This document shows, piece after piece, positions 44,001-58,888 of a DNA stretch of 64,000 bases. Every line of letters begins with the position of its first letter. Position 1 is the stretch's first letter. The notes beneath the pieces were generated by a model. It had not been told where the DNA came from and searched no databases. It saw only the letters and a program-made list of their open reading frames with translations. Origin of the DNA: Clitopilus passeckerianus (lineage: Eukaryota; Basidiomycota; Agaricomycetes; Agaricales; Entolomataceae); the NCBI GenBank assembly GCA_944990035.1, contig CALYLX010000074.1, forward strand, positions 186,001 through 250,000, in the 5' to 3' direction. A program made the position numbers and the translations under genes.

Positions 44001-44195
44001 ACGCCGAAAGAAAATTATTCTCCCTGTGCCGAGCATATGTGAGACCTCTATGTTTGCCTTGTATGGGAACCAAGACATTGCTATGCGGTCATACACCATA
44101 CGCCTTGGAACCTATCCGGCTTGGCAAACCTCTTCAAAATCTATAAGATAGATGGCTCCGAACTACATCTGCTTTCTTCATTCACCCCCTGGATT
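41071..44195. other. long intergenic stretch, no gene recognised
   Basis: About 3.1 kb. The longest frame is 41908-42576 on the minus strand, which lacks an ATG at its 5' end and any motif. Other frames (41563-41916, 43558-43935) are equally bare. I cannot assemble a coherent spliced gene. The right end should contain the ENA-type ATPase promoter. Confidence 0.4.
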
Positions 44196-48323
<4,128 letters not shown>

Positions 48324-48716
48324 TGTTTTTTTGACTTCATCTTCATATCAACATTTACATGTAATTCCTATTCCTAGTATGTATACTGTATCACGATAGC
48401 TACAAGGATCAATAGACTTTTCTTCCAAGATCTCAGTGTTGGTTTTTCATGAGTTTTTGAGATTTGGCGTTCTTGAGGTCCAGGCAACCAAGTCGGGCAC
48501 AGCAGATGTCAAGCATCTGGGCAACAGGCTAAAGCGCTCCCCAGAGAAATATGGAGAGTAAAAACCCCTTGGCTGTGGGCAATGCGCAGTCATTGCCAGT
48601 ACCAAGAGGACCTTGGTGCATCAGCCAATTGAGCCCCTCTAAGGGCCCATCACGACGTTGCCGATGCTGTATTCAGCTTGAAGCTTGACCACATTCTCCT
48701 GATCCCAGAACTTACT
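48324..48716. other. intergenic between ATPase and MINDY genes
   Basis: Contains the ATPase 3' end and the promoter side of the next gene. No further feature seen. Confidence 0.4.
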
Positions 48717-50434
48717 ATGGCAGAAGTCGTGTCGCCAACGCTACAGTCGCAAGCAGATGTTTGGTACTTGAAGACCATCAAGTTCAAGGGGGAAGAGGTC
48801 AAGATCATCACGCAGAACTTCAACGGGTCAGGAGCCTTTACCGTGGCGTTCATCTTCGCTTCCCTGCTAACTGCCCTTTGAACAGGCCATGCTCATTCAT
48901 AGCAATATGTTCGTCAAATTCAGCCTGTAAAGACTCGAAAATGACTGCTAAACCATAGGCAATATCCTCATTCTACGGAAGAATATCACTATTGAGCCAC
49001 CGACCCGCGCAACAGTCTCGTACGAGTTTCTCTCGCAGCTCGTAGCAGAATATCTTCTCTTGAGCTCTCCTGATGTTGATATCTCTGCTGCTCTATCGAT
49101 TATGCCTCATACTCAGAGTACGTTCTTCTCCAGCAACTGACTTTATGGAATCAAGTGGCACTGACATTCTTACAGAGGGGCTTGATCTCAACCCACGATT
49201 TACATCTTCCAGCTCCTTCCAAGCCGCTACACAAACCGCTGGAGGCGAACTGAAGCTGTTCTCGCAGGCAGGGATTGACCTGGTCCATGGCTGGCTCGTA
49301 GACCCAGATTCCTTGGAGGCAAAAGCAATGCGGGAAGAAAAGACGCAAGATTATGACAGTGCAGTTGGTCTCATTGCAGAGGCTGATCATATCGCTGGAG
49401 GAATCCTTCTCCTTGGGGAGACCACGCCTCAAGAAGAAGGCGGGACGAGGAGGCAAGAGGACTGGACACCTGAAGAACGGAGAAAAGTTGAAAATGGTAC
49501 GTATCGTTCTTGACGTTCATTAGATTCTGCTTTTTTTCCACTTTTCACCAGCCTTATCTTCAACATGAACTTACGCCTTCTTTCTCTTCCCAGCCCTAAC
49601 TATACGCCACTTCCTCGAACAAACTCAATCTCAACTGACATACCACGGACTATTCCACCTCGCTTCAACCGTCCCACCTGGCACTCTTTTTGCCCTATTC
49701 CGAAGCTCACATCTATCTGTGCTCTACAAATCTACGCCCGAGGACGAAGCCTCCTCTGCTCCTACGGTCGACTCTGGAAACAGCCCCACGCAACAAGGGG
49801 ACCAATTCGCGGTTCTAGATGATACCCAACCCTCCGCCCACAACCAACCCACTGACCCTAACGACATCCCATTCTCATCACTGACCATCCAAGACCCCCA
49901 ACCTGGATCAAGCTCTCGAGCCCAAGCCCCAACCCAAAGTCCAGCACTCGAACAATCCCAACGCGCCTCATCCCTCTACATGCTCGCCACCGACCAAGTT
50001 TTCTTCAACGAACCCACCGTGGTCTGGGAACGCATCGAAGATGTCGACGGCTCAGCCGGCGTATTTGTCGACTCGTTGTTCAAGCGGTCCAACCCCGTCG
50101 GCGGAGATTTCGCGGGTCATACTGCGGATGATGCGGTGAGGATACATGAGGAGGAGGAGGCGAGATTGAGAGCGCAGGAGGCTGGGCTGGGTGTGGATGG
50201 GTTGTCTGAGTATGTTTTCTCTTGAACTGAAATGCGTTGGTGCTGACTTGATTGGATTACAGCCAGGAATTGGCGAGACAGCTACAGGCGGAGGAGTATC
50301 ATCGGTATGAGAGGCATGAGTCAGAGCAGATTCAGTTGGCGAGGGAGCAAGAGGAGAGGAGGCAGAAGGAGTTACATATAATGAGGGAGAAGGCGGAGAA
50401 GAAGGGGAAGAAGAAGGATTGTATCATCATGTGA
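48717..50434 (+). CDS. MINDY-family (FAM63-like) ubiquitin thioesterase with CaaX end
   Basis: MINDY enzymes are cysteine proteases that trim K48-linked polyubiquitin. Six exons: 48717-48826, 48886-48908, 48959-49117, 49176-49496, 49594-50209 and 50263-50434. They join in frame to 466 residues. The N-terminus has VWYLKTI followed by the glutamine/cysteine active-site stretch KIITQNFNGPCSFIAICN, with the catalytic Cys in exon 2. RHFLEQTQSQLTYHGL and the later SVLYK region complete the fold. After a Pro/Ser/Gln-rich linker, DQELARQLQAEEY fits the ubiquitin-binding MIU motif. A basic coiled region then leads to the terminus KKDCIIM, a CaaX box. The 23-bp exon 2 is short but is needed for frame and motif. 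The start is the only ATG that fits. Confidence 0.88.
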
Positions 50435-51173
50435 GGGGAATGATAATTTACAGGTATGTTGCCGTCTATTTTCCAGCCCGCATGGGTGTCGAAAGGATTG
50501 GAACGGACTCGTATGATTTGCAGATATCCATTCAGTATCTAAGGGCTGAGTTATGTTTTGGGATACCCGCTTTTCCGAATGTATTTCTTACCCGAAATGA
50601 CAAGGTCCCATTGGGTGGTTGTTCTTCGCCTGCCTCGAGTCTCAAAGAATTTTCCGGACAGCGGCAAGCACGACTCGCATGAAAACTCTCGGGTTCAGAA
50701 CTTTCCGCAACAACACTTCACTCGGAGGCCTGGGTTTTACAAGCTGGATATATGCGGCTGTTTGGCGTTCAATTGGCTTCGAGCGATAAAACGTGTGCTC
50801 AATACTTTTTGCCCCCCTAGCTATATGCACAGTGATCCGCGAGTAGCGTAGACCTCCCGCCGACGGTCTCAGACGGACATTCCTGCTTGTTTGCGGTGCC
50901 GCGGGCATCATGGCGACCATTGATGATGCGATTCTAGTATCGGAATGAAATATTCTTCGGTCACACCGTATTTCCTGCGTTCGACGCTAAGCGCTGATAA
51001 CCGCCTCTTGGGGAGCTACTTGGCCAGGACATCTCGGGCTTGTTTCAATCCCCCAACACCGAATGACAAGATTATGAACTAGTCTTGACCGAGCCTGACC
51101 GCTACAGGTACACCCGAGGATTGGGAACAATTTCCACAGAATGGGTTCTCTTGCTATCCGAGCTTCCGTACGA
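50435..51173. other. intergenic, upstream of the secreted-protein gene
   Basis: No gene recognised between the MINDY stop and the TATA box at 51174. Confidence 0.4.
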
Positions 51174-51180
51174 TATAAAA
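51174..51180 (+). promoter_or_regulatory. TATA box of the secreted repeat-protein gene
   Basis: TATAAAA in a CGATATAAAAGC context. A likely 5'-leader intron follows at 51315-51373 (GTACGT to TTACAG), ending 18 bp before the ATG. Confidence 0.6.
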
Positions 51181-51391
51181 GCTGGCTGCTCGTCTCTTTA
51201 GACAGCAGCACCTCTGGAAGGAAAGCCACTCACTATAACTACTACTCTCACTTGCTTCCACGCACCCACTTCTCGTCGAACTACACGCAGGCCGTCAGTT
51301 CTCTATAATCCAAAGTACGTTAGCATGAAATACTTTGCGGCTCCAGAGCACTGACTAGGATCCTCCCTTACAGTAAACTAGTACATTCATC

Positions 51392-51904
51392 ATGGTTTCC
51401 ATTCGCGCCACCATCCTCCTCGCCATCACCGCTGCCATGTCTGCGCGGGCATACTCCTACGACGACGCTATCGAAGCCCTCGTTGCCCGTGCATACTCCG
51501 ACGAGTACGACAGCCTGATCGCTCGCGAATACGCACCCTCCTCCCGCCGATACATCGCTCGGGCCTACTCTGACGACGGCCTGGGCATCGTAGCCAGGGA
51601 CCTCACCGAGCTGGGCATCCGCTCCGAAGACATCTCTCACGTCCTCGTTCTTCGCGCTAGCAGGACGCCGTCGCCCGCTGGTCTGACCAAGGCCGAGTGC
51701 GAGAACTACATCAAGACTCGCAAGCAGTGGATTTCGGAGATCAAGCCCAAGATCAAGGCAAAAACCAGCGAGATCAAGAAGGAGAAGGATGCGGCGAAGA
51801 AGAAGAAGCTGCAGGGGGAGTTGTCGAATCTGAATGGGTTGCATGAGCAGTATATTGAGGATTTGGAAGGGTACCAGAAGATCTTGCCTACTCTCAAGAA
51901 ATAG
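51392..51904 (+). CDS. small secreted protein with ARAYSDD-like repeats and Lys-rich coil
   Basis: Intronless coding frame of 170 residues. Residues 1-20 are a typical signal peptide ending ARA. Residues 18-75 hold four loose repeats around [VI]-AR-x-YS-[DY]-[DE] (ARAYSYDD, ARAYSDEY, AREYAPSS, ARAYSDDG). After a linker with one Cys, residues 100-170 are rich in Lys and Glu and look like a helical coil (KPKIKAKTSEIKKEKD and following). The gene has a clear TATA box and a probable leader intron, so it is likely well expressed. Small secreted fungal proteins of this kind include cell-wall proteins and effector-like proteins. I do not recognise the family and infer no specific role. Confidence 0.75.
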   Translation: MVSIRATILLAITAAMSARAYSYDDAIEALVARAYSDEYDSLIAREYAPSSRRYIARAYSDDGLGIVARDLTELGIRSEDISHVLVLRASRTPSPAGLTKAECENYIKTRKQWISEIKPKIKAKTSEIKKEKDAAKKKKLQGELSNLNGLHEQYIEDLEGYQKILPTLKK

Positions 51905-53421
51905 AGCATGTCGGATTTTTCTGTAGTTTTTACCTGGTTGGTAGAACTACATCCAATGCAATTGACTCGGAAGTGATGTGACACTGCTCGATATTGAAAG
52001 TATGTTTACTGTTCATGATCACAAAGCAAGCCTCAGCTATTAGCGTTCCTTGCTGGCTCCAAGCGCTAAGTGGAATTCCCGACGCACTGCAGAAGACTGG
52101 ACCTTTGGAAGGATTTTAGCAAATACAGTCACCTTAGCTTGTTACCCCTCCCATGCTTTTCAAATCGCACCTGGAGGCCGCGAGCGCCGAGATTGTAATA
52201 CGTTAGTATTATGGTAGAACCACAACGCGGTCCATATGGAAAGCCCCCTGAATTGCAATACTCTGTAGCCTTCGGGCTCGCATGTCTTCAATACCTGGGT
52301 TTCTGCACCCGACTACTGGCAAGTTGGTGTTCAAATGGGACTGGTCTTAAGCTTCAAATGGGACCACATCTACTTGAGACATTTACCCCTATTTGCCAGC
52401 TTCAATTTTACATACCTCAACCTAAATCCCGAACCTCACCACGCTTCACAACCCAGAAACAGCACAAGGGCATTCCGTAAACGCACATCGTTGCTTACCT
52501 TCGGCTGCGAGCATTTGAACTGGAGACTTGTGCAGCCACTTGCAACAACCATCTCATAGCTTAAGGCACCAAAAACTTTTATCACTTCAATTTTTATACC
52601 CAACTAGGATGGATTTGCAGCCTGCTCATGGTTAGCTTCAAATTTTTCTGGCCACGCGAGCTCTTCACCAGGTACTGTCGGGCCCGTGCTACAGCGTCGG
52701 CCCGTGAGGCATCTCCAAGTGCTGCCGATTTCCCATTTTCTTCGCATTGCCTGGCTCTCGAGGGGTAAGTGGAGTTGGAGCAGGCGTTTGAGGTTAACTG
52801 AAGAAGAAGTTCCAGGTCTCGATCGTTCATTTCAGTGCCTTCCCCATCCCATTTGATTTCGGAGGTCTTGGTGCCCGCGTGCTCATCACATTCTCTGGTC
52901 TCTGGTCAATCTTTCTTCATTTTTCTTCCAGTGAGAGGAAGGAGTGGCCCGAGTGGTGGCACGAGGAGGCCATTTGACTGATATCGATCGTTCATTTGAC
53001 ATTTCATTTTCGGTCGGAGCAAACGGTTGCCCAAGCTGGTCATCTGGCGGACGTTTCTGTCACCTATGAGCGTTCATGAATTCATAAATATTTGAGCTCC
53101 ATTCTTGGACAATTCAAAGCCTTCTGACCATCAGACCATGGTGTGCCCCGCGGCCGAGTCGACATTGGTGCCAGTGCTTTCCCTATAAATCTTGTCAAAA
53201 TTACACAGAAAATGTTGTTTTGGGCGTCAAAGCAGCGGAATTGCAGCCTGATCTCCGTTATTTCACAGAAAAGTATGTCAAATATGTCGTCATCTCCACA
53301 AATACTCCCAGGACTTCGATGGCGATCGCACCGGTACGGTTTGTCGACATTGTACCATACGTCATTGCGCCGCACTGTACTCTTATAAGAGGCGGGGTAA
53401 ATTTCGTATTTCGATAACAAA
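51905..53421. other. intergenic with one weak open frame
   Basis: About 1.5 kb. A 78-codon frame on the minus strand (52594-52830, MNDRDLELLLQL...) continues open upstream without an ATG and has no motif; it could be an exon of an unrecognised gene. TATAAGA at about 53391-53397 precedes the small gene at 53422. Confidence 0.35.
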
Positions 53422-53831
53422 ATGAGTGACGAGTATCATCAAACGGTAGGTTTCCAAGGCAGCTTGGTCAATAAATGTGAGTTTGAAATCGGCAGTGAAC
53501 ATGTTTTATTTCTTTTGCTTATTCCAACCCAGCTGTCAAGGATTCCGGTAATGCTGCACATGCAACCGCTGAAAGCAACCAAAGCCGGCGAGCCAATGGT
53601 ACGTTTACGATCTGGGGTAGGATTCTAATATCAAATTCTGACCGAACGGCGTTTACTCTCTCTCTACATATCATAGCTACCAACACTGTGACTGGGGATA
53701 CCTCTGGCAACCTATTAGAACAATCTTTAAACGGGAGTTCCTTGCAAGGTCAGATTCAGGACGCTCAGCAGGGTAGGGATGAAGCTGCAAGACGGGATTA
53801 CCTGGCTAACCAAGCTTCGCGGCATGACTGA
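53422..53831 (+). CDS. small three-exon gene of unknown function (91 residues)
   Basis: Exons 53422-53476, 53533-53598 and 53677-53831 join in frame (55, 66 and 155 bp) across two introns with good ends (GTGAGT to CCCAG, and GTACGT to CATAG). No single open frame shows this gene. The product is polar and without Cys: MSDEYHQT at the start, an Asn/Ser/Thr-rich middle, and a Gln/Asp/Arg-rich end (QGQIQDAQQGRDEAARRD) that looks helical. There is no signal peptide or membrane segment. A TATAAGA lies about 30 bp upstream. Consistent splice phases and composition make chance less likely, but I recognise no family. Confidence 0.5.
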
Positions 53832-55678
53832 TGGGAATGTGGCGTTGTACAATATCCTTTGAATAGACAGAACAAATGTTACTTTCTCCGAGGTTAGGTG
53901 CGGGAGCTATGCAGAACATTCAATTCTTGGCAGAGTTGAAAACATAATTTCGGAGCCTCCCTTCGGCTCGCCAGCATGGCCAGTAGACCATTCGACTTCT
54001 AACTGCCTTCTGTTCGCCAATTTCCCGAATATACCTTGTCAAGAGCATCAAGCGCTGACTCAGCAACGAGCCGCCTGCTACTTGTTTAATTAAGATGTCA
54101 ATGCTGGCCGATCGTTCCCACCCAACACTCTGCCTCGCGCATTTTGATGCCTTTGGGCCTCAGTACATATTCGGGTCGCAAGGCGATCACCTGTCATGCG
54201 ATTTCGGCAGGAAACATCGATACTGTAGTATATGGCGCACGCCAGGTTACGGGGCGTGCCTTTCCCTAAATTAGTAGCTGCTGGAAGTAGGTGGGGCGGA
54301 GGAACCATGTGGATAGGGTCCCAACTGCCAGTGGGTCCCAGTGAGAGTTTTGTTCTACGGCCAGCAATATTTCGGCGTTTCGGCCAGTGGTGTGCTTATC
54401 GGAATGGTCAATAGAAAGTGGGTGCGACGGTAGAAGACACCCGAAACTCGCAGCTTCTTCAGACGGCAAAGGGTCTGTCGTGGAAAGAGCCCCAAACCGA
54501 CTGGGATCATGTCATCCGTGGCAGACATCCAGGGTTTGTACCACCATGATGGGTGCGAACATCACGCAAGAAGCAGTTAGCTGTCCATTGAATTCACGAC
54601 CTTTTTGTTGGCCGCGGAAACTTGATCAGCCAGCAAAGGGAAACCCCTAAGCAAAAAGGTATCTGCCACTGTGGCTTTGCTTTGAGCAGGATGATTAGAG
54701 AGGTGGCCTATGGAGCTAGGCTACACCTTCATGGCTCCGACGTCGGTATCTTCAAAAGTAAAGAGCGGTGGGGATCATATCATGGCATCATGAATCTGGT
54801 ATCCGTTGTTGTAGGTAGAAAGGGTGCATTTACAAGAAAACGTTCAAAGGCGCCCCAGAATCGACGATTGAGCCTGAGGGTTCAAGCGGCACCGTAGTCA
54901 TTCGGCGGTACCTAGATCCCGTCGTTGTAGAAGAATCCGACCTGGATAAATAGCGTTTAGTCGCCCGGCGGTAGAGAGATAGATAAGGAAATATGGTGGG
55001 CTAGTAAGTCAGGTATTGGAAATTCAAAGAGTTTGAGTTGTCGAATGACAGATATCTGCAGCCTCCATCAAAGGAACCAGGACACACATCAGTTATCATT
55101 GAAAGGGAGCTCATTAGAAGAGGTAGTTCTTCTTTCATGAGCTTCTAGAGCAAAAATACGGAGAAAAGAGAGCCTGGAAGCCGATCTGTGTCATCACTTG
55201 CTGATCATGATCGGTAGAGCAATTTCGATGTCGACCAGTTCGCCGTTATCATGGGTTATGGAGCTCTAAGGTCTGGATGTGGGCGTTGTGTGAAGCTGGA
55301 GGGTCCAGTTAAGCTATTATCTGCAGTCGCTAGAAGTTATAGGCGACGATGTTCTGGATTTATGCTTGTCAAACTGATGGCCGTCTCATGGACATAGGAC
55401 CCAAAGTGATTGCGACGCGATGTTGCTTAGACCTTGTCGCAGAGGCCGATGCCCGAAAACATCGAAAGTTCACCCTCTAGCTTGGTCCATGGACTTGCCT
55501 TCGATGTTGCTGTTCATCCAAGCTCCAAACAAGACGCGTCGCGTGTGCGAATGCAAGAGACGTGTAAGGTCACATGACCCGTCAATTATCCTTTCACCGA
55601 CATTGGTCGTAGAACCTCTTTCAGCGGCATGGTCTTTTCGACAACGGCAAGAGCACCAATTACAGCCTCAAGACGCCC
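53832..55678. other. intergenic, no gene recognised
   Basis: About 1.85 kb. Frames at 54387-54650, 54622-54897 and 55420-55836 lack motifs and good starts. The last overlaps the start of Gup1 in another frame. I see no repeats or RNAs. Confidence 0.4.
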
Positions 55679-58141
55679 ATGAATATCGACGGATACCCTC
55701 TAATATACCAATACGAGCCGTTACAAGACGAGGTCAACTACCAGCCGGAGGAGAGCTTGCCACTGGACTCACTTTCACTACCACCACTACAATTGCAACC
55801 GAAAGTCACAGGAATTCGAGACATGCGGCTGGTTGATTTGACGGTACATGTACCGTCGCAGCTCATGAAGCAGTCGGAGACCGAGACGGTACAGAAGCCG
55901 CCTAGAAGATGGGGGACACCCGAGTTCAAGATTTACTATGTCGTCGCTTGCATTGTTGTGCCTATCATGGCTTGGATACCCATACAACTTAGTTCCTGTA
56001 AGTTCTACGCTCTTTTTAGCCTTGAATTTTACTGACGCTGGTATATGTATTAGCATCTAATCCTAATTACTCCAAATTCTCGCATAAACTATCGGAAGGC
56101 TGGATCTTCTCTCGGCCCGTGGTATGTTCTCCGTTCTGCATTTTGCCCGGCACTAGTTCACATTGTTGCGCAGGATAACAGTGACGCCCAGTATCGCTCA
56201 TTCCGGAATAATATCTGGTCTCTTACGGCCTTCTTCTCGGCCTTCGTCTTCGGGAAGTTCATCTATGCGAGACTCCCGGCCCAGCCGAACTCATACACGC
56301 ACCATTTGCATCACCTGAAGTACAAAACTGTGTTGTCACTCATCATGCTACTGGCTTTGCACGGCTCTAGCACCATCAAGATTCTCGCTATCCTATCTGC
56401 GAACTACGCCATTGCGAAATTCCTCCGTGGGTCAAAATTTGGCCCTCTCCTGACATGGATTTTCAATGGACTGGTGCTTTTCGCCAATGACCGATATCAC
56501 GGCTATGAGTTTGGCAACATTCTACCCGCCCTCTCATTCCTCGTAGGTCCCTCCTATTCTTTGAGTTCTCGTAGACTGACGTATCCGCCGCCCCCACAGG
56601 ATCAGTGGCGAGGAGCTTATCCTCGCTGGTACGTCAGCTTCAATATAACTATGCTCCGTCTGGTGTCCTTCAATTTGGATTACTACTGGGCATGCCACGC
56701 CACAGAAACCCTCCAGGTGATTTTCGGACTTTGACGCAGTTTGCCTGTGCTAATCGCCGTATGACTCCTGACAGGTGGACGAGCCAAATGCATCCATGAC
56801 GTCGAAGCAGCGGCTCACAAGCCACCCGATGCACATGTACTCCTATCTGGCTTATCTGTCCTACGTGCTTTATCCGCCACTATACCTCGCTGGACCAATT
56901 ATGACCTTCAATGACTATCTCTGGCAGGTATGTTCGGTTCAGCCCTGCGCAGCTTTGAATTCAGACTGATCCTGCACCAATCTTCACTAGCATCGACGAC
57001 CCCTGTTCGTAACCCAGGATGCGACAATAAAATATATCTTCCGCCTAATTATTTCCATTCTAACAATGGAATTTATTCTGCACTTCATGTATGTCGTGTC
57101 CATTAAAGACACGAAGGCGTGGACAGGCAACTCGCCTGCACAGATTAGCCTAATAGGGTTCTGGAACCTGATCATCGTCTGGTTAAAGGTACGTATCCAA
57201 GCCCATCCTCTCACACCTGGAGAGGCTGAGCATACGTGCATGTGCTCACCCTCCCGCGGTCGTATTCATATTTGATCGGCGATTGCGGTACTGACGCATA
57301 TTTTCGTACAGTTACTAATCCCCTGGCGGTTCTTCCGCCTATGGGCACTAATGGATAACGTTGACCCTCCTGAAAATATGGTCAGGTGCATGGCCAACAA
57401 CTATTCCACGTTAGGCTTCTGGAGGAGCTGGCATCGAAGTTACAACCTATGGATCATTCGGTAGCTATCCTTAACCTTCTGCTATCTCCGGCGGCATTCA
57501 ATGGACCCTTGTTACAGTTATATCTATATCCCGCTAGGGGGTGCCCGAAACGTCTTCCTGAACACGCTGCTAGTGTTTACATTCGTGGCTCTATGGCATG
57601 ACCTAACCTTTAAGCTTCTTGCTTGGGGTTGGCTCGTCAGTCTATTTATTTTACCCGAAATTATTGCGACCTGGCTACTCCCTGCTTCTCGCGTATGTTC
57701 ATCTCCTTCACCATTCAGTATGTTGTGGGCGTCGTGCTGATTTTTGGGGCTATCTTCATCAGTATGCGAAGGAGCCGTGGTACCGGCCCGTGTGTGCCTT
57801 CGGCGCTGCGTTGAATATCTTGATGATGATGGCAGCCAACCTGGTAGGGTTCGTCATTGGGACAGATGGGCTACGCTTTTACGTAGAACGGCTATTTGGA
57901 ACAAATCAAGGTGAATCTTATTCCGTTTTGGTATCCCGCTTAACCGCTAAAAAAGACCTACGCTTCAGGGCTCCAGTTCTTGGTAGCTGCTGTGTGCTGT
58001 TTGTTTGTAGGGACTCAACTCATGTTCGAATACAGGTGACCGGTTACAATCACTCCTTGCGTCTGATCTTCCGTACTGATCGAGCCCGCTTTGCCTTCTA
58101 GGGCTGAAGAAACAAGAAAGGGAATTAAACGACGTTGCTGA
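55679..58141 (+). CDS. GUP1: Gup1-like membrane-bound O-acyltransferase
   Basis: MBOAT enzyme of the ER; yeast Gup1 remodels GPI anchors and was first linked to glycerol uptake. Eleven exons: 55679-55997, 56054-56121, 56174-56542, 56600-56716, 56775-56927, 56991-57188, 57312-57460, 57518-57692, 57763-57910, 57969-58035 and 58102-58141. They join in frame to 600 residues, normal for Gup1. A soluble N-terminus ends in [12 protein letters not shown] before the first membrane helix. Later come [39 protein letters not shown] and the catalytic-His helix FVALWHDL, then [13 protein letters not shown] and [10 protein letters not shown]. The acceptor before exon 9 (57762) was chosen over one at 57718 because only it keeps the frame. 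The start is the first ATG of the frame; an upstream exon is possible. Confidence 0.92.
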
Positions 58142-58888
58142 ATTGAATGGTCATATCTATACTTTAATTCTACTACCCTGTTGACCACCTGAACACTATC
58201 TTTACTGTCTTTGGATGCTGATAGCATCACCGTGAGTCGTTCCACATCAGGTGACAGCAAGGACGTCTATCCCAGTCTATCGCTGCCCGCACCATCAACG
58301 GGTTCTTCAATCCTCAGTTCGCCAAGTCTTGGGAACATCTACGACTTTTAGCCGGACGCTTCGGACGGAGGTCCCCAAAACTAGAACCTGGTTGCGGACC
58401 CCGGCCTCGGTCTGCAGGTCCCATCTGATAGCTCTGGAGAACAACATCAATTCTCTCGCAGAACTGAGCAAAGCCTGTAGAAGGTTTCCTGAGCTTGTTT
58501 TCATTCCTTCCCGACTGTGCATTATAGTGTTATATTCTTGGACTCTTAAATGTGAATGTCGAAAGGACCTACAAGACGACTTATGAAAAAAATGCTTCCG
58601 CTGATAGTCGGAGATGCTGATGTGTGCGTGTCAGCTGCTAAGGGTTGCTTTAAGGGCTGTTCCAACACGATCTCGATACGGTAAAGTGAATTACACACGT
58701 GTAATGGACCCTCTCTGCTTCCTTTTCGCGAAATCCGTTAGCCTGGGCACAAATTAACAGTACCTATACGGCATGCCCCCTCCTGGCTGATTGGCTTTTA
58801 TTTAATCGGAGGCATACCTGTCCTCTCTTTCGTTGTCCCCCTCCCCCGTCCTGTACATACTGTTCGTCCGCCAGTTCACGAGTCCGCT
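58142..58888. other. intergenic between Gup1 and monooxygenase genes
   Basis: An ORF at 58251-58586 has no motif. A CT-rich stretch (58815-58870) before the next ATG looks like a fungal core promoter. Confidence 0.4.

Noticed and set aside
55420..55836. 138-codon ORF upstream of and overlapping Gup1
   Set aside because: It is in a different frame from Gup1 and without motifs; the Gup1 frame from 55679 has the family signature.
57719..57762. alternative acceptor at 57718 extending Gup1 exon 9
   Set aside because: It adds 44 bases and breaks the frame before the conserved KEPWYRP stretch.
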